Origin: Podarcis raffonei
Taxonomy: Eukaryota > Chordata > Lepidosauria > Squamata > Lacertidae
DNA: 64,000 nucleotides
Direction: 5' to 3'
Assembly: GCF_027172205.1 (NCBI RefSeq)
Contig: NC_070604.1
Coordinates: 66,729,023 to 66,793,022, forward strand
In this document: positions 23,997 through 37,129 of the stretch, in pieces
How positions within the stretch are numbered: position 1 is the first letter of the stretch
Layout: each line of letters starts with the position of its first letter
Position numbers and translations under genes: made by a program
Notes under the pieces: generated by a model
Told to the model about the DNA's origin: nothing
The model's input: the letters and a program-made list of their open reading frames with translations, nothing else
Databases searched by the model: none

Positions 23997-24545
23997 TTTT
24001 TCCAGTCCTATGCAGAATTACTTATTAATTTATGCTCAATGGTATATATTGTAGTCACAATACACAAGGCAGATTACAATATTAAAATGGCAGATAAAAT
24101 GAATAATGGGTTGGATACTGACTTGCGATTACTGGAGTTTTGCTGGCACAGTAGAAATATTACTCCTGATGGTTACAATAAATCTAGGCTAGACTAAAAT
24201 CAATAAAAACCAACAATAAAATAACATAGTGTAAAAAAAATCAACTAAGTAGCGAAGTTACATAGTTATAAAATTACAAAATGCACAAATAGCTGGTCCC
24301 TTAGTCCTGGTCTAATATCTAATCCACAAGTACTTGGCAAGAACGGAAAGGCTGATGTCAACACTGAAACAGCAGTTCAAGATGAAAAGGCATCATTCTG
24401 GTTGGAGCTGTTAGGACCTCCAGTCCTACAACATCTGGAGGCCCACAAGTTTTCCATCCTTGGTGCAAGAGAACTATCTTACCTCTGGAGTTAATTTTTA
24501 ATGTAGCATCAGATGATGCAATGCTGAGAGACCCACCCACTTTAT
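23997..24545 (-). repeat. Antisense LINE 3' remnant and hAT-like piece
   Basis: Around 24,000-24,290, words such as CAATACACAAGGCAGATTAC, followed by A-rich sequence, resemble the antisense 3' end of L2-like LINEs, in which the usual text reads through TATAAA-rich tails. Around 24,395-24,470, ACAACATCTGGAGGCCCACA matches the core of a short hAT-type element found better preserved at 62,657. Both are fragments in the intron between exons H and I. Confidence 0.45.
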
Positions 24546-25032
24546 AGGCCATCAGGGAACAGCAGACGTTGTGTCTGAAAAGAATATTTTATAATTTATC
24601 AATCTTTAATGGAACAGATTTTTTTAAAAACAACTTAATACATCAACATAAAGAGATGTAAAATGACAAATGCAGTGAATCACAAGGCAAAATGATGCGA
24701 TGACATCTCTACACATCAATTTCTGGCATTGTGTTCATGAAACCAATAGTAAGCTAAGCTGGCACTCACCTACCCAGTCTAATTTCCATACAGATTCTCA
24801 GTTCATTGCAAACCAGAAAAGAAAAATAATTGATTGTATCAGAATAGTTTGTTTTTTATGTTAAATATGTTGTGTAATCAATCATAAGATGCACAACACT
24901 TTAATTTCTTTTAGTTTTATCCAAAGCTTATGACATTTCCACTTTTAGTATTGAGTTCAGCTAGCTAGTAACCGTTTTTTGTATGGAAGGATCCTGAATA
25001 GAATCTGGTTGATTTTCTTTTTTCATATTCAG

Positions 25033-25253
25033 TTGGAGAATCAGCTGCTGGAAAGGCATCAAGGAGCCTTGCCCAGCATATTCCAGGTCCTGGTGGTATT
25101 GAAGGGGTCAAAGGAGCAGCATCAGGAATAGTTTGTGAATTGGCACGAGCCAGAATAGCACTAGATGAAAGAGGACAGAAGTTGGGAGAACTGGAAGAAC
25201 GAACAGCAGCCATGATGGCCAGTGCCGATTCTTTCTCAAAGCATGCGCATGAC
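25033..25253 (+). CDS. STXBP5: STXBP5 exon I, R-SNARE N-terminal half
   Basis: This 221-bp exon lies between TATTCAG and GTAAGT. It reads GESAAGKASRSLAQHIPGPG, then GIEGVKGAASGIVCELARAR and IALDERGQKLGELEERTAAM, and ends SFSKHAHD. From ELARARIALDERGQ onward this is the VAMP-like R-SNARE heptad pattern, with Arg in EERTAAM as the zero-layer residue. The Cys in GIVCEL replaces the Gly of mammalian tomosyn-1 just before the helix. A TATTCAG acceptor and a consensus donor support the borders. Confidence 0.97.
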
Positions 25254-25269
25254 GTAAGTAAAGTGTCAA

Positions 25270-26148
25270 CATGGTTCCCAACTATGGGCATGGGAAAGAT
25301 TATGGAATAAAGAATGGAGATTTACAGCCTGTTATACACTAAAGGAAAATCTTTTGAAAATGTTTTACAGGTGGTACATAACTCCCAGAAAACTATCCAA
25401 AATGTATAAAACAAGATCTAATACATGCTGGAGGTGTAAACAGGCAGAAGGGACACTGTTTCATATGTGGTGGGGTTCCAAAAAAATTAAGATTTTGGGG
25501 AATATTATAAATGAGGAATTGAAAAAAAATGTTTAAGCAAACTTCATAAAGAAACCAGAAGCCTTCCTCTTAGGCATTTTAGATTCAGATATTCCAAATG
25601 TAAATAAGAGAATATTCTTATATGCTACAACAGCAGCAAGAATATTAATTGCCAGAAATTGGAAAGGAGAATTAGTACCAACAAAAGAGGAATGGCAGGA
25701 TAAATTATTTGAATATCTCGAACTGGCAAAAATGACGGAGACAATTAGGAGACAGCTAAACCCAAAGTTCAAAAAGGAGTGGGAAATTTAGAAAGAATGT
25801 TTTTAAAAAACCAACAACAGTGCCCTCAAGTTAAAACCTGGACATGCTTTGATTAATTTTCACAAACCACAATATGGATTATAAGTATAGTATTCAGATA
25901 ACAGAAAAAATGGCCAAATGATTAAAGAAGCAGTTTATTAAACAAATAAGACAGACCTGAGGAAGAAGGAAGTCTATTGGGGAAGATAAGGAACTGTGAA
26001 TTAAGAACATGGTGGCATAAGTTATTTTGTAAGAACATGTGGATTTATGGAAGGATGGAATTTTTTTGTTATTTTATCATTTTTGTTAATTTGTGTGTGT
26101 GTGTGTTAAGAAAACTAATAAAAAGCATATTTTTAAAAAAGAAAGACA
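25270..26148 (+). mobile_element. L1-type LINE 3' end
   Basis: It begins a few bases after exon I. It encodes the C-terminal part of ORF2, with FYRWYITPRKLSKMYK and SNTCWRCKQAEGTLFHMWW, the Cys/His motif typical of L1. A diverged 3' region follows and ends near 26,110-26,148 in an AATAAAAAGC signal and an A-rich tail. It is truncated at the 5' side, as is usual for L1. Stops interrupt the frame after about 60 codons, so the copy is inactive. Confidence 0.9.
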
Positions 26149-26990
26149 TTTAGCTCTTTCTCTCATACACTGGGTGAGTGACCCTTTCACTAGACAAAGT
26201 GAGGTGGCAGCCACAGGTGAGAGATGCTGACAGGCAGGGAGCAGCAACAAGGTGTTGAAGGACAGAGCTGTGTGTGCCACTTGGCCTGCCTTGTGTCCCA
26301 TAAGCTAATCTCCTGCTCTCCAGGTGCAGTGGAAGACACTGGCAATGACCAGCTTTTAAGTAAGATTGAATTCTTAGGTTAAATTGCCAGGAATGGGGGG
26401 AGTTGGTGCCATCTTGTATCACTAGGCGATAGCTGGTTTTCAACAATATATCACTAGCTAAATGTCACAATATACCTATATATCACAATGTCTGAAATAA
26501 GGATGGAGCTATGTAGAGGCCCTGGCTGGCTTCATGGTTTTTCCCATATTGTGATTTTTGCATAGCATACACACACATACATCATGATTCACAATAAATT
26601 CCCAGGTCAAAAATTAGAAAACCGTTATCATGATAATGGACTTCAAACTGGTTTTGGATAGTATTATATATTACCCAGCCTTAATCTTGTGATTCACCTC
26701 AGGCAGCAAAATACTTTAGGGTCATTCTGCTTTCACACCAGAATCCAGCAGTATGGGAACTAAACTTTATATTGTCACAGGCAGATGGCAAGAAGGCTTA
26801 TTCATGCACAACTTTTATCCACTTGTTCATGTACCTCTGATCTCCTTAATCATTTGGTTATTCATCTTCTTTACTTAATAGGCAGTTCTCTATTCTTAGA
26901 ATTCCCTCCTTACACCAACTTCAAAAGTGAACTGTACAGTGTACCATACCATATGCGTAACTATGTTGTGTTCCTCTCTTTCATTTTTAG

Positions 26991-27032
26991 ATGATGTTGA
27001 AATGCAAAGATAAGAAATGGTACCAGTTCTGA
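26991..27032 (+). CDS. STXBP5: STXBP5 terminal coding exon J
   Basis: The last coding exon has 42 coding bp after TTTTTAG and reads MMLKCKDKKWYQF and a TGA stop. It completes the R-SNARE helix. The KDKKWYQF end is invariant in tomosyns. Cys replaces the Tyr of mammalian LKYKDKKW. The frame is continuous with exon I across a 1.7-kb intron that holds the L1 fragment. Confidence 0.97.
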   Translation: MMLKCKDKKWYQF

Positions 27033-27452
27033 CAACGCATTTTCAAATGCATCTATATAACTTTACCTTGAAGAAAAATCTCCTTTTCATTAACTTCTGC
27101 AGGACCAGCGGAAGTGCAAGGGTGTCAGCCAATGGATACTGATCTTTCCTAGCACAAATCACACACTGTTTTACCTCAGTCATGCAGCTTTAACTGAGGG
27201 TCATTATATTTAAAACTGGCACCCACACAGTGTGTGTGTTGTCTTTACCTGTGGGCTGACTAGGAGCTTGGGAACAGTCAACAAGAGAACACATGGACAA
27301 AAAGGAAACTTTGGTATCAGATGAGCAGGGGCAATGCAGGATCTATCCTGTGTTAATATTTCATATGCCAAAAGTTTTTGTGCTATTGTTGTTGCTGCCA
27401 GTGTTTCATCCTCCTGTAGGAGGCTGCAATAAATCAGGGGTCCAAGAGCTAG

Positions 27453-27458
27453 AATAAA
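27453..27458 (+). terminator. STXBP5: Candidate proximal poly(A) signal
   Basis: Canonical AATAAA about 420 bp after the stop, followed at once by GTTGTTCATCTT, which is GU/U-rich. A second AATAAA lies 25 bp upstream at 27,428. Use of this site would give a short-UTR mRNA. Confidence 0.3.
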
Positions 27459-27675
27459 GTTGTTCATCTTAGGGGACTACTAGTAGCTGATCTATACCTT
27501 CCCTCCTTAGAGCACGCCATTATAGCTGTTACTAGAAATGACTTGATGCCACCAATTTTCTGATCTGACAAAAGAAGTATGCGAGCTCCATTCTGAATCT
27601 ATACATAGTTAACATGCACATAGTATCTTCTTGGACCCCTGATCTAGTATTCTTGTATTTGCATCACCATACTGT

Positions 27676-27745
27676 GGCTGTGTTTGGATGGCATTATAAA
27701 CCATAGCATATTGTGACAGAAATGAAAAGCAGCAAGCATTTGGGC

Positions 27746-27789
<44 letters not shown>

Positions 27790-28128
27790 TCTTTGTTGTA
27801 GCTACAAGCAGGTCATTGGAAGCTTTTGATTAACCGTAGCTTGTCGATTTTATCTGAACCTGACATAATGTGGTTAATTTTCAGTATGGTTTATTTGAAA
27901 CATACTTTCAAACCATAGATTATAAAGCTGGCCTGTTTTGATGAACCATTGTTACACTTAACCATGGTTTAAGGTTTGGACCTGACACGATACAGTTAAT
28001 CCAAAACAAAGCAAAAGCTTCGGAACTTCTCGCAGCCACACCAGAAGAAAAAAGGTGACACGTGAGGCTTGCTGCAGCTCATTCCCATCACAACAAACTG
28101 TGACTTAGCATGGCATCTGAACACAGCC
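27676..28128. mobile_element. Short DNA element with inverted ends, hAT-like
   Basis: The ends GGCTGTGTTTGGATGGCA and TGGCATCTGAACACAGCC are inverted near-copies (about 16 of 18 positions). Internal AAACCATAG and AACCATGGTTTAA words resemble sub-terminal repeats of short hAT elements of reptiles. The interior holds a CA microsatellite at 27,751-27,787. I could not define a clean target-site duplication. If the long 3' UTR is real, this element is transcribed as part of STXBP5. Confidence 0.6.
27751..27787. repeat. (CA)n microsatellite
   Basis: About 37 bp of pure CA inside the inverted-end element at 27,676-28,128. It probably arose after insertion and is likely length-variable. Confidence 0.95.
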
Positions 28129-31100
28129 CATGTCAAGTGCAAAGCAAGAGAAGTTTTTTTGCATTGTAAAAAAAAGTGATTCAACTGCACATCATGCTGA
28201 AAGTTTTCATTTGTGTTATGGCTGTGTAGTGTAAAAAGTAAAAAAAAAAGTCTACCACAATGAGGAAAAAAATGTCATCTTTCAGTCAACCCTACCTTTT
28301 TTATTTTCCTGAAAATACAGTTAGTCAATTTATAAAGTATTTGTAATTGGATTTGAGTTTAATTCATGCTGTACATCTTCTTTTGTGTGTTTAAGAGAAT
28401 GTATTAGTGCAGGCACTTAAACAGGATCTATCAGATACGTAGCTAGCTTATATGCCCAATCAGACTTAACTACCAGGTGAAATAGTCCTTAGTTCAAGCA
28501 GTGTTGAACTCTGGGATACAACTTGATGGCTAATAGCAATCATTTTTATTACTTGCATTAGATTAAAACGGTTCTTGGGTTTGTTTTTCCTAATACAGTT
28601 CAAAGAACCTGTTAGCAAGTTTAAAAAAAAAAGCAGCAAAGAAGCTGTCTCCAGAATTTCAAGCACATTTACTTGGGAGCAAGTACCGTTGATTTGAATT
28701 GACTTCCTCCATGTAAGTGTTCTTAAGTTCACTGTATGAATTGCCGAGTGACATTAACGTCAGAATAGATTGTTTCCAAAACTTGGCATTTAATATATGA
28801 ATATTTTACCACTTTAGCAACTGGTAGAATCCTACTTTGATTTGTATGAGAGGAGGGATTTAAGACGTGCCAAATTGAAGCAGTATATTTTAGCTAATGA
28901 AGGTTGCACCAAAGCCATAGTGTAATAAGAGTATATGAATTTATTTTAAAAAAATATTTATGAAAATGCATAAATAATAATCTTAGTCATGTTGGAAGCT
29001 GGAAATAGTATGAATTTGTGATAATTTGCAAGCAGCCTGAACTAGTTGAGGCTCTGTCTGTAAGAAAGTACCAGAGGTTTTGGGTTTTATTTTCCTAAAC
29101 TTGGTGGTGCTGTGCACATGTTGAATGGGTTGTCTTTAACTTCTAACATTGTGAACATAGACTGCAGTTTGAGCCAAAACAAAATTCACTAGTGTGGGTT
29201 CAGCATTGGCATTTAAAAATTGTGTTCCCCGTTCGTTCCCTAAATGTAATGTGCACTCCAGGTTGAAAAAGTTACTGGCTGGTCCTGCATAGTGTGTTTT
29301 GCTATATATAGACTTGCCTCTAAGTAAATGTGATTAAGATAAGGTTATAACCCTTCAAATTTGATTCAACTAAATCGCTGCAGCGTGTTGGTTGCAACCA
29401 AAGGTCACTTGGGGTGGGAAACTCTACAATCTGCAAGAATGTTTGAATCTGTGTTTCAGACTGGGGCTGCTGGATGGTGTGTTTTAGTACTGTACTTATA
29501 CCAGCTTTTTGCCTCCCTGCAGTGCAGCTTTGGGTAGAGTGCAATGATATTCAATTGTCCATATGAGAAGCAGATTCAGCTCTTTCCATAACCACACAGT
29601 GCTCTAAGTCTAAGCCTACAGAAGTGATTTTGGGCAGCAGCCAATCCTCTACAGCAAATATTTGAGTCAAAACTAAAACAACTTGTTTAGGGACTAGTTA
29701 TTCACTTTTTCATTCTGCTGCCTGGAAACAGATTTTCTGTTTTAAACAAAATACTTTATTTGCATTTAGCTATATGTGAAAACACTGAGAAAAATCAATA
29801 AATCAAATAATAAAAAATTGTTAAGTGATGTGGACATTCAAACGTAAACAGTAGTAACTGTTCATTATGATAACTTCTCTGTGCATTAGAAATTTCATTT
29901 TTTTAATGTTAAATTCTGTCTTGTGTATAAATGGCATGATCCAGCCTTAGATAAGCACTTTTAAACCCCACTGATTTCAAGTGGAGATACATACCTTACT
30001 GATTTCTCATGGCTAATCTTCATATGGATTGTGTCAAATATGTATTTTGTAATTGGAGTCAGAAGCACAAAACGTAATAATGAACCTAACATTGGTTTAT
30101 TTTTTTAAAAGGGGGAAGTCTGTGTTTCCATACAAATTAAAATTATAGTGAATAATTACTTTTGCCCACTATAGAAAATGCCCAGAGCAAGAGAACTCTA
30201 TAGTAAATAAAGATTTACTGCTATCCACATTCCTTTGCAGAAAATCCCCAAAGTGGTACACTCCTTGTGAAGCTGAATTATTTGAGGCAAGATCTGTAGC
30301 TTTCTGAGCAGCAAATTTTTGACACCCAACAGGAAATGAAGCATAAGGAAGTTCATACTAGCACAAAGAATAGCATAGTATCTATTATAATGTATATGTG
30401 TTCTCACATTTTATACCATAAATAAAATAATTTGCTTTTTTTAAAAAAATGCAGAAATTAAATAGTAGCAAATCGTTGGGCTGTTTGTCTAGTTTGGGCA
30501 ATTCAGTAATGCCTGTCAATCTCACTGCAGCAAGATAAGTTGTACGAATAGGAAAATTTACTTTGTATAGAGTTTGTTTGGCATACTATTTGGGAAAATC
30601 CCATTATTCTCTTGGCTGGAGTTTGAATTTGATTCTTTGATCAAACTATCAAATAAGGCTGTGTACAGATAACTTTTAGATACTGGGAGGCAGTAGTGTA
30701 GAGCTGCTGTTGGCCATGGTAAACACATGTTCATTATTTTATTTTACTTTTTAGGCCTCCCATAGTTTCTGGTTAAACTGATACTGGAAATTTTTTGTAG
30801 TGTTGTGCTGAATTTTCTCAGGGTTTGAATTTTGACTTGAAAAAGGGAATAGAGGTGGGGGATGAAGTTTGCTGAAAGTGTCTCCCATCTTTTTCATGCC
30901 AGTTTGATGCTGTTCAGTACACCAAAACATTACTACTGGAATATGATTTTTTTATTTAACCTGATTTCTTCTTAGAAATTAATGATATCATGTTGCTATA
31001 CAGATTCAGCTAGGAGAACTTTTCCCATAAGATTTGTTTCCTTCTGGTTACATAAGTTCCCAAAAGTTTGGTTTCCCTTTTAATTCTACAGAAGTGATTT

Positions 31101-34100
31101 TTAATGGTGCTGAAGCAGCAGTTAATAGTGGCTGTTGCAAGAAACTTTTAAAAAGGTACTGTGGAGGGGGAAACTGAAGAGGATTGTGCAGCTGCTGTAC
31201 TTTCAGAGGCACAGGAAGACTTGCCACTTTCGAGCCTCTATCTAAAAATTGGCAAGATGTGGAAACATGTTTTGTGGCAAGATTAAAAAACTCATGAAAT
31301 GTGCATATTTCAATTTAGCCCCCCCCCCCACACTTCAAGTTATATCCAGCACTGCTGCAATAGGTAATGAAGTGCATTTTGGCAAACTGTTGTAGATACC
31401 TATTGGCTATTGACCATAATTTCACAGACACACATGTACATTCTCTTGATTTCTAGATTGCTCTTGGACTTAGTAAAAGTTGATATTTTAGTATATCAAA
31501 GCATGGAGTCCACACCAAGCACTCATAGAACCTTTTTGAAAGGGGAGTACAGTTTTCCTTCAGAGTAAAAGACCTACTTGTGAATGTGACTAGAGGAAGC
31601 TGCTGCACTTAGGAACTACAAAAATAAAGAAGAGACTCTGCCCAAGCAAGGCTCCTTCTCCAATTACCATTTGTACAATTATCAAGCTGCTGATGCTGGG
31701 TCGGGGCTCATGCCACATTAGCTGGGTTAATTTGCTGCCAGTGCTACAGAGGAATGAGCATCTAAACTCAGCCTAAACTTTTTTTATATATGACTAAAAT
31801 GCAAACAAACTGCTGCTACTTGTCTTTCATGTAATGTTACTGTGTTTAATTATAATTAAACTAAAGACATGTTTCTTTAGGAAGAAAACTGCCAAATTGT
31901 AACTTCTGAATGTTACTTCATGTAAATAATTGCGTGTATTCCAAGCAAGTTTGAAAGTGTGACACCATCAACATTCATTACATTACAGTACAGTAGGTAT
32001 AAAGTTAGTCAGCTGATTTCCATCTGCACTTGTATGGTTTTGTTACACATTTTTGCTCAAGGCGTCCCTCATCTGACAAATACTACATTAGAAAGCTATA
32101 GCCAAAGGTGATTTTTGATGCAGTGATGTTTTCTTTTTGCTTTCTATAGCACTGATCTAATCTGAACCGTAAACTTGAATTTCTTTTCCCTGCACCTTAA
32201 GTGATGCAACCTTGAGTACTTAAATCCTTTCACATACATCTGAGTCTTGAATTCACTTATCTGTACATAAAATAGTTTGGAAAGTTCTTTCTGTACACAA
32301 ACAGCTTTGCACCCTTTGCATGGACAAATTCTTTTATGGGCAGGGACCTCCATGCCTATAAAGGAAGAGGATCTGTGAGAATAAAGACTGCATACAGGGA
32401 CCTGCTTCCTCATTTGAAATAAACAGGCAAGTTGTCACAGGTCTAGAGTTCCAGTGCTAGATTTGGAAGATTCATAAGAACGGTAGACAATTTCTCTGAA
32501 TATTTTATTTATTTCTAAATTACTGAAACACTTTCAGATTTGTTTAATAATTACACAAAACTGCAATCTTGTTCACAAATAATATGTGCTTTGGTTCTAT
32601 GGATATGAGTGAGAGTTAAGCACAGGTAACCATGGCTGGATTGCAGCCACAGCGATATTTATACATTATGCTATAAGAATATAGTTTGTTACCAAATTAA
32701 AATATATGCTCTATCTTTTAATTTAAAAAAAAACCTTATGTTAAGTTTGTCAAAGAACTTAATGTATATATATTATGCATACAATTAAGCTTATAATAAG
32801 AAATAAATTCATCTCATATCGAGATAACAGTAACAAATTAACCCATCTTGATTAATTAGAAATACTCTAGAGTTACTAGCTTAAAATAAACCTATAGTTT
32901 AATCTAAAAAGAACTGCTACAAGAAGAAAGTATATACACACACACACCTCAGTTGTAAAACTGTTTGAAATAGCTGCAGCTTGTTGATGGACATTTATCA
33001 TAACTCTTCTTTTTCATGAGTATATATAAAATTCTAGATTTTCAGGTATTTTCTTCAGCCTTTTAAAGTTTCCAAAAATTAAAAGTGGATTCCATGTATT
33101 TTTGTCAATTAAAGCTTTCCTTTTGTATTTTGAAGTTCTGGTTTCTGCATATATTTTATACTCATTGATTGTTACTTGTCCTCAGAATGTTTTTTAAAGT
33201 GCATATTCCTGTGGTTGGTGAACCATCCTATTTGTTAGTGCTCTGATGCATACAGATAAGAATATGACTGCACTTGTAGTGTAGTTGTGGTGTGCCCAAT
33301 GATTGAAAATGCTCATTGTTTGCCTTTGTTTACTGTACAAATTCTCAGCTGCACTTGCTCCCACAGTCTAGATATTTATCTGTGAAGTATTGTGAATTCT
33401 TTCCCCCTGTGAATGTTAGTGACATTACTGCCAAAAGAAATAAATAAAGATCCTGTTTGAATGAATTTTATAGTTGGGGGTGGTGGGCGGTAAACAAAGC
33501 TAAATGTCCAGTATATGTGAATTATCTGAATTTTTAACATTGTTTAACATGCATTGAGAATCAAACCAAGAAAAGTGCATGGCTACTACTACACATGTTT
33601 CCTATATAAATCATGTTTGTTTCAAGTTCACAGATGAGTGTAGTTTTTAATTTTAAAACTAATTTGAGATATAGTTTTGATTATAGAAATCAAAGATGCA
33701 ACTAAATAAGTATTAGCATTTTTTTGATAAAGCACTTAGGAATTTGATCTTTCTAAACTTCAAGCGACTGCAGTTTCTTCTTGACCACTACATTTTTTAA
33801 AAATATGAACAAGTTTTGATTTTTTGATGAAATCATGGCATCATCCATGGAGCTGCTATTTGATATTGGCTAATACAAAATGGGGAAACTGTTAAGTGTT
33901 AACAACCCTTTCAAAATTTGTAAATAAATTGTACTCATTTTACTTTAAACTCATACACCACTATTCATAATGGTTAGACCTAGGAGGAGCGGCTTCTGGT
34001 TATGCTACTGTTTCATTATGCAAGCATCATTGCAGGGGTGGGGTGGGAGTTCAGGGGGATGAACATCAATAAATGTTTCTCACATTACTCATTGGGTAAG

Positions 34101-34542
34101 CATGCTTGATATAGAACTTCTAGCTTATATGTATCTTAGTCTCTGTGCATTGTGTCTTTTTTGTTTTTAATTTATTCCTCACTTCCACTTGTTAATTTCA
34201 GTCTTGCGGAGCCCCACTACGTGTTCTGAAGATGAAAATGGGAAATGCATCTTAGGATAGGGTTGCAAATTCATCTGTCTACCAATATAGTTTTGTATGA
34301 ACTCCAATCCATACCATTACAAATGGAAATGTTAGACTGCATAGTTATTTTACTTTATGTACTTGATCCTAAAGTATGTCATTACAAACATTAAAATTAA
34401 GTATGGGATATTTTTGTAAATAAAAAAAACCTGTGCAGCTGGTATTTTAAAAGGAAAATGTACTATACATTAATGTTTCAGAAAATACTGTTCATATGTG
34501 TATATGAATGTGTCATTATGCTGAAGGGCTCTGAATGGGCAA

Positions 34543-34548
34543 AATAAA
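34543..34548 (+). terminator. STXBP5: Candidate distal poly(A) signal of STXBP5
   Basis: AATAAA followed some 20-25 bp later by A-rich possible cleavage sequence and then AGTTTTTGTTTCATGT, a U/GU-rich downstream element. Shortly beyond this the repeat density rises again, at 35.05 kb, which fits a transcript end here. This is an inference from layout. Confidence 0.4.
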
Positions 34549-35050
34549 CTATTCAAATCTCTCCTGAAACAAAACAAACCTAGTTTTTGTTTCATGTAAT
34601 CATTTTCCCTCTTGATGCAGTCCATGCTTGAGGGTATTTCTTACTGTTAGAAGAAATGCAAATGCTCCTTCAGGATTTTCCTATATTTATCATCTTAGAT
34701 GTGTTTAATTTGTACTTTGAAAATCTATCTGATTTTCACTTTCATTGATTTTGCTGGTGATTACGTGCCAGATCTCTGTACGAAGCTGTCGTGTCTTCTA
34801 GCAATAAAGAGAAACACGATGGTTAGGGAAGTCTCTTTCCCACCATGCATGGCTCCATGCTTTATACTATAATGTTACACACACTTCAGGACTTCTTCTG
34901 TGTTATATGAATTGGAAGATAAAAATTTATTATTCCACGAAGAACAGAATGATAATGTGCTTTGATGTATAAAAGTTAAAGGACTGCTGCCTCTGCCTGA
35001 GTAAATCCTATAATTTCCCACCTTCTGTTTGTGCCCCCTCCTTAGTGATT

Positions 35051-35479
35051 ATGGCCCAGATTGCATGTAATGCTAAGCCAAACCATGACTCAGCGCAAAT
35101 GTGCAGGTTCACAGAGCAGACTCTGTCTAATGTGTTTCACCCCTGGCCCTGCTACTGTCATGTGACCCAGGCTAAGCCATGGTTTGTCTTAGTTATGTGC
35201 AAACCCACACTTGTGATTTTCTTCCCCCCGCCCTGACGAACCACAAGCACTAACCGGGGGGGGGGGGAGCTTTTTTGCAGCTTGTGGTTTGTTGAGTGTG
35301 ACAGACCACAAGACTGGGTTTTATTGTAATGCTAAGCCAAATCATGATTTACATCCTGGTAGAATGGAAGCACCAAGAACAGGGGAGGAATATAGCACAT
35401 GTTCATTCTGGAAACCCACACATTAGCTTGTTCACGCTGAGGGATGGTTTGGCTTCCTGTTACATGCGAATTGGGTCAT
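35051..35479. mobile_element. Short DNA element with inverted ends, hAT-like
   Basis: The left end carries GCATGTAATGCTAAGCCAAA and the right end, read in reverse complement, GCATGTAACAGGAAGCCAAA, so the termini are inverted repeats. ACCATGACT, GCTAAGCCATGGTTT and GCTTGTGGTTTG words recur inside. No coding capacity. No unambiguous target duplication. Confidence 0.6.
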
Positions 35480-37129
35480 TGCCTATGTAGGGGTATAGCT
35501 GGCTCTCAATTCTTCAAATAATGGTTTATAGCAGTCATGTTGTTTGATTTATCACACAGGAAAGATGGTTGAGATGACCTCAGCATTTTCAGAAGATGAC
35601 CACCTTCAGACACAACCTGCCTCTGATTTACCAGGTGCTTGAAACACACAGTGGATAGTCATTATTTTCATAACCTGCTTATCAGATTCTGGGTGCATTG
35701 GCTTGATTACTGTTAGAATTTTAGACTAAATTGAGATTTAATTTGGTAACTCTTGAATATTTTAATAGGATGGGTTATAAGCGTCTACAGTGTAATTAAT
35801 GAAATAACAGTTTTATAACAGGAAAAGATTGTGGAAGAATTTAATCCATACATAGCTAGTAAAATGCTCAATTGCTGCATACATTAAAATCAATCCAGTT
35901 AAATTTGGGCAATAACTTTGGTTTATCCGTACATAGCTTTAGAAAGTACTATGCACACCTGCACTCAAGACCAATATGTTCTTGTAAATATTGCTAGGAG
36001 TGTACTAAAAATATCTAGAACAATTAATTTTCAACTAGATAATTTTGGAGTCCAACCACTATCTTTACTTGGAAGTAAGCCCTATTGTTGAACAGGGTGT
36101 TTACACAAGTAAAGTTTCATAGTATTGCAGTCTTACCAGTGTATGCATTTTCTGCCTTTGAGAATCAGGTTGGAGCCTGCCAAAGAACTAGGTCTTAGGC
36201 AGAGTATCCTCAGAGTTGTTACCTGATCAGATGGGACTTCAGAAGCCCCATCTATCACAAGAAGGCATGGCTCTTTCCTAGTATCAGCATCACCTTACTA
36301 TTTAGATTCAATTGCAATCTGGTCTCCATCATATGTGACTAATCTGCAGGTGCTGGTGGTTCATGCCAGAGATAGCTGCTGCTGCTGCTGCTGCATGCTT
36401 AGTTAAACTTAAGGCTGGCATCCACCCCAAACCGTAAATGAGCCCTGCAAACAGTGTCACATTGATGTAAGATTGCATTGATGATACGACGAGTATTGCA
36501 ATGCTTAGTGTTAACTATCAATGATATAACAGCCTCCCTACTTCTCAGCCTTTAATTTCTAGTACTGTATACAAAAAAGACCTAATCAAGGTGGCACACA
36601 AAAATTAACGGTATCAAAATAAGTTAACATGTCTCAGCCAATATGAATGATCTGTTTTTTGCCACAGCAGTTCAGTACTTGGAATAGGAGTATTCCTCTC
36701 TTCGAACCTAACTTTGGTTTCCAAAGGTGCGTGGCAGCTGTCAATGGGAAAAGAACGGCTGCACTCCCCAAAATAGGGGGGGGTGGAGGCCTCCCTCCCC
36801 CAGCTATGGTACATGGTGGGCAGTGGGCTCCCCCCCCCCAGCCATTTTTGATAATACCATTGCACCTCATGCAGTACTGTATATAGACGCAACACTGTGG
36901 GAATAATAAATGCCGCCCACTCAAAGCAGATATTTCTGTAAATATAAGCTTGTGTAGACAATAAACCAAACATTACCAAAATGATATAATTGCCACTGAA
37001 AACTGCACCTGTGTATTATAGGTTCTAAATGAGGGTCTCTTTACCAAATTTTATGCAGGTGTCAATGGGGGGAGAAATTGATGGGAAAGGGGGTTACAGA
37101 AAAAGACAAGTGGAGGCCGTGCCTCATAG

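Larger units (their letters stand above)
3469..34570 (+). other. STXBP5: STXBP5 (tomosyn-1) gene, 3' half
   Basis: Gene-level entry tying together ten coding exons. The exon lengths (66, 60, 48, 51, 240, 370, 166, 112, 221 and 42 bp) add up to an in-frame 457-residue C-terminal part plus a stop. Residue-by-residue agreement with vertebrate tomosyn-1 as I remember it is high throughout, ending in the KDKKWYQF terminus. Tomosyn-1 is a soluble, Lgl-related WD40 protein. It forms fusion-inactive complexes with syntaxin-1 and SNAP-25 through its R-SNARE and so limits synaptic and secretory vesicle priming. Identity as STXBP5 rather than its paralogue STXBP5L is supported by the exon wording and by SAMD5 lying next door. 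The start of the gene is outside the window. Confidence 0.95.
27033..34570 (+). other. STXBP5: Probable STXBP5 3' untranslated region
   Basis: After the stop the sequence is AT-rich and, from about 28.1 kb to 34.6 kb, largely free of the repeats that crowd the rest of the window. That fits a constrained 3' UTR; tomosyn-1 mRNAs in mammals are known to have several kilobases of it. Possible poly(A) signals include AATAAA at 27,428, 27,453 and 34,543. The extent is inferred; transcription past 27.5 kb cannot be shown from sequence alone. Confidence 0.45.

Noticed and set aside
36614-36979. Two overlapping minus-strand frames over 110 codons
   Set aside because: Low-complexity C- and G-tracts and inverted text; no domain, no splice context, no match to a family.
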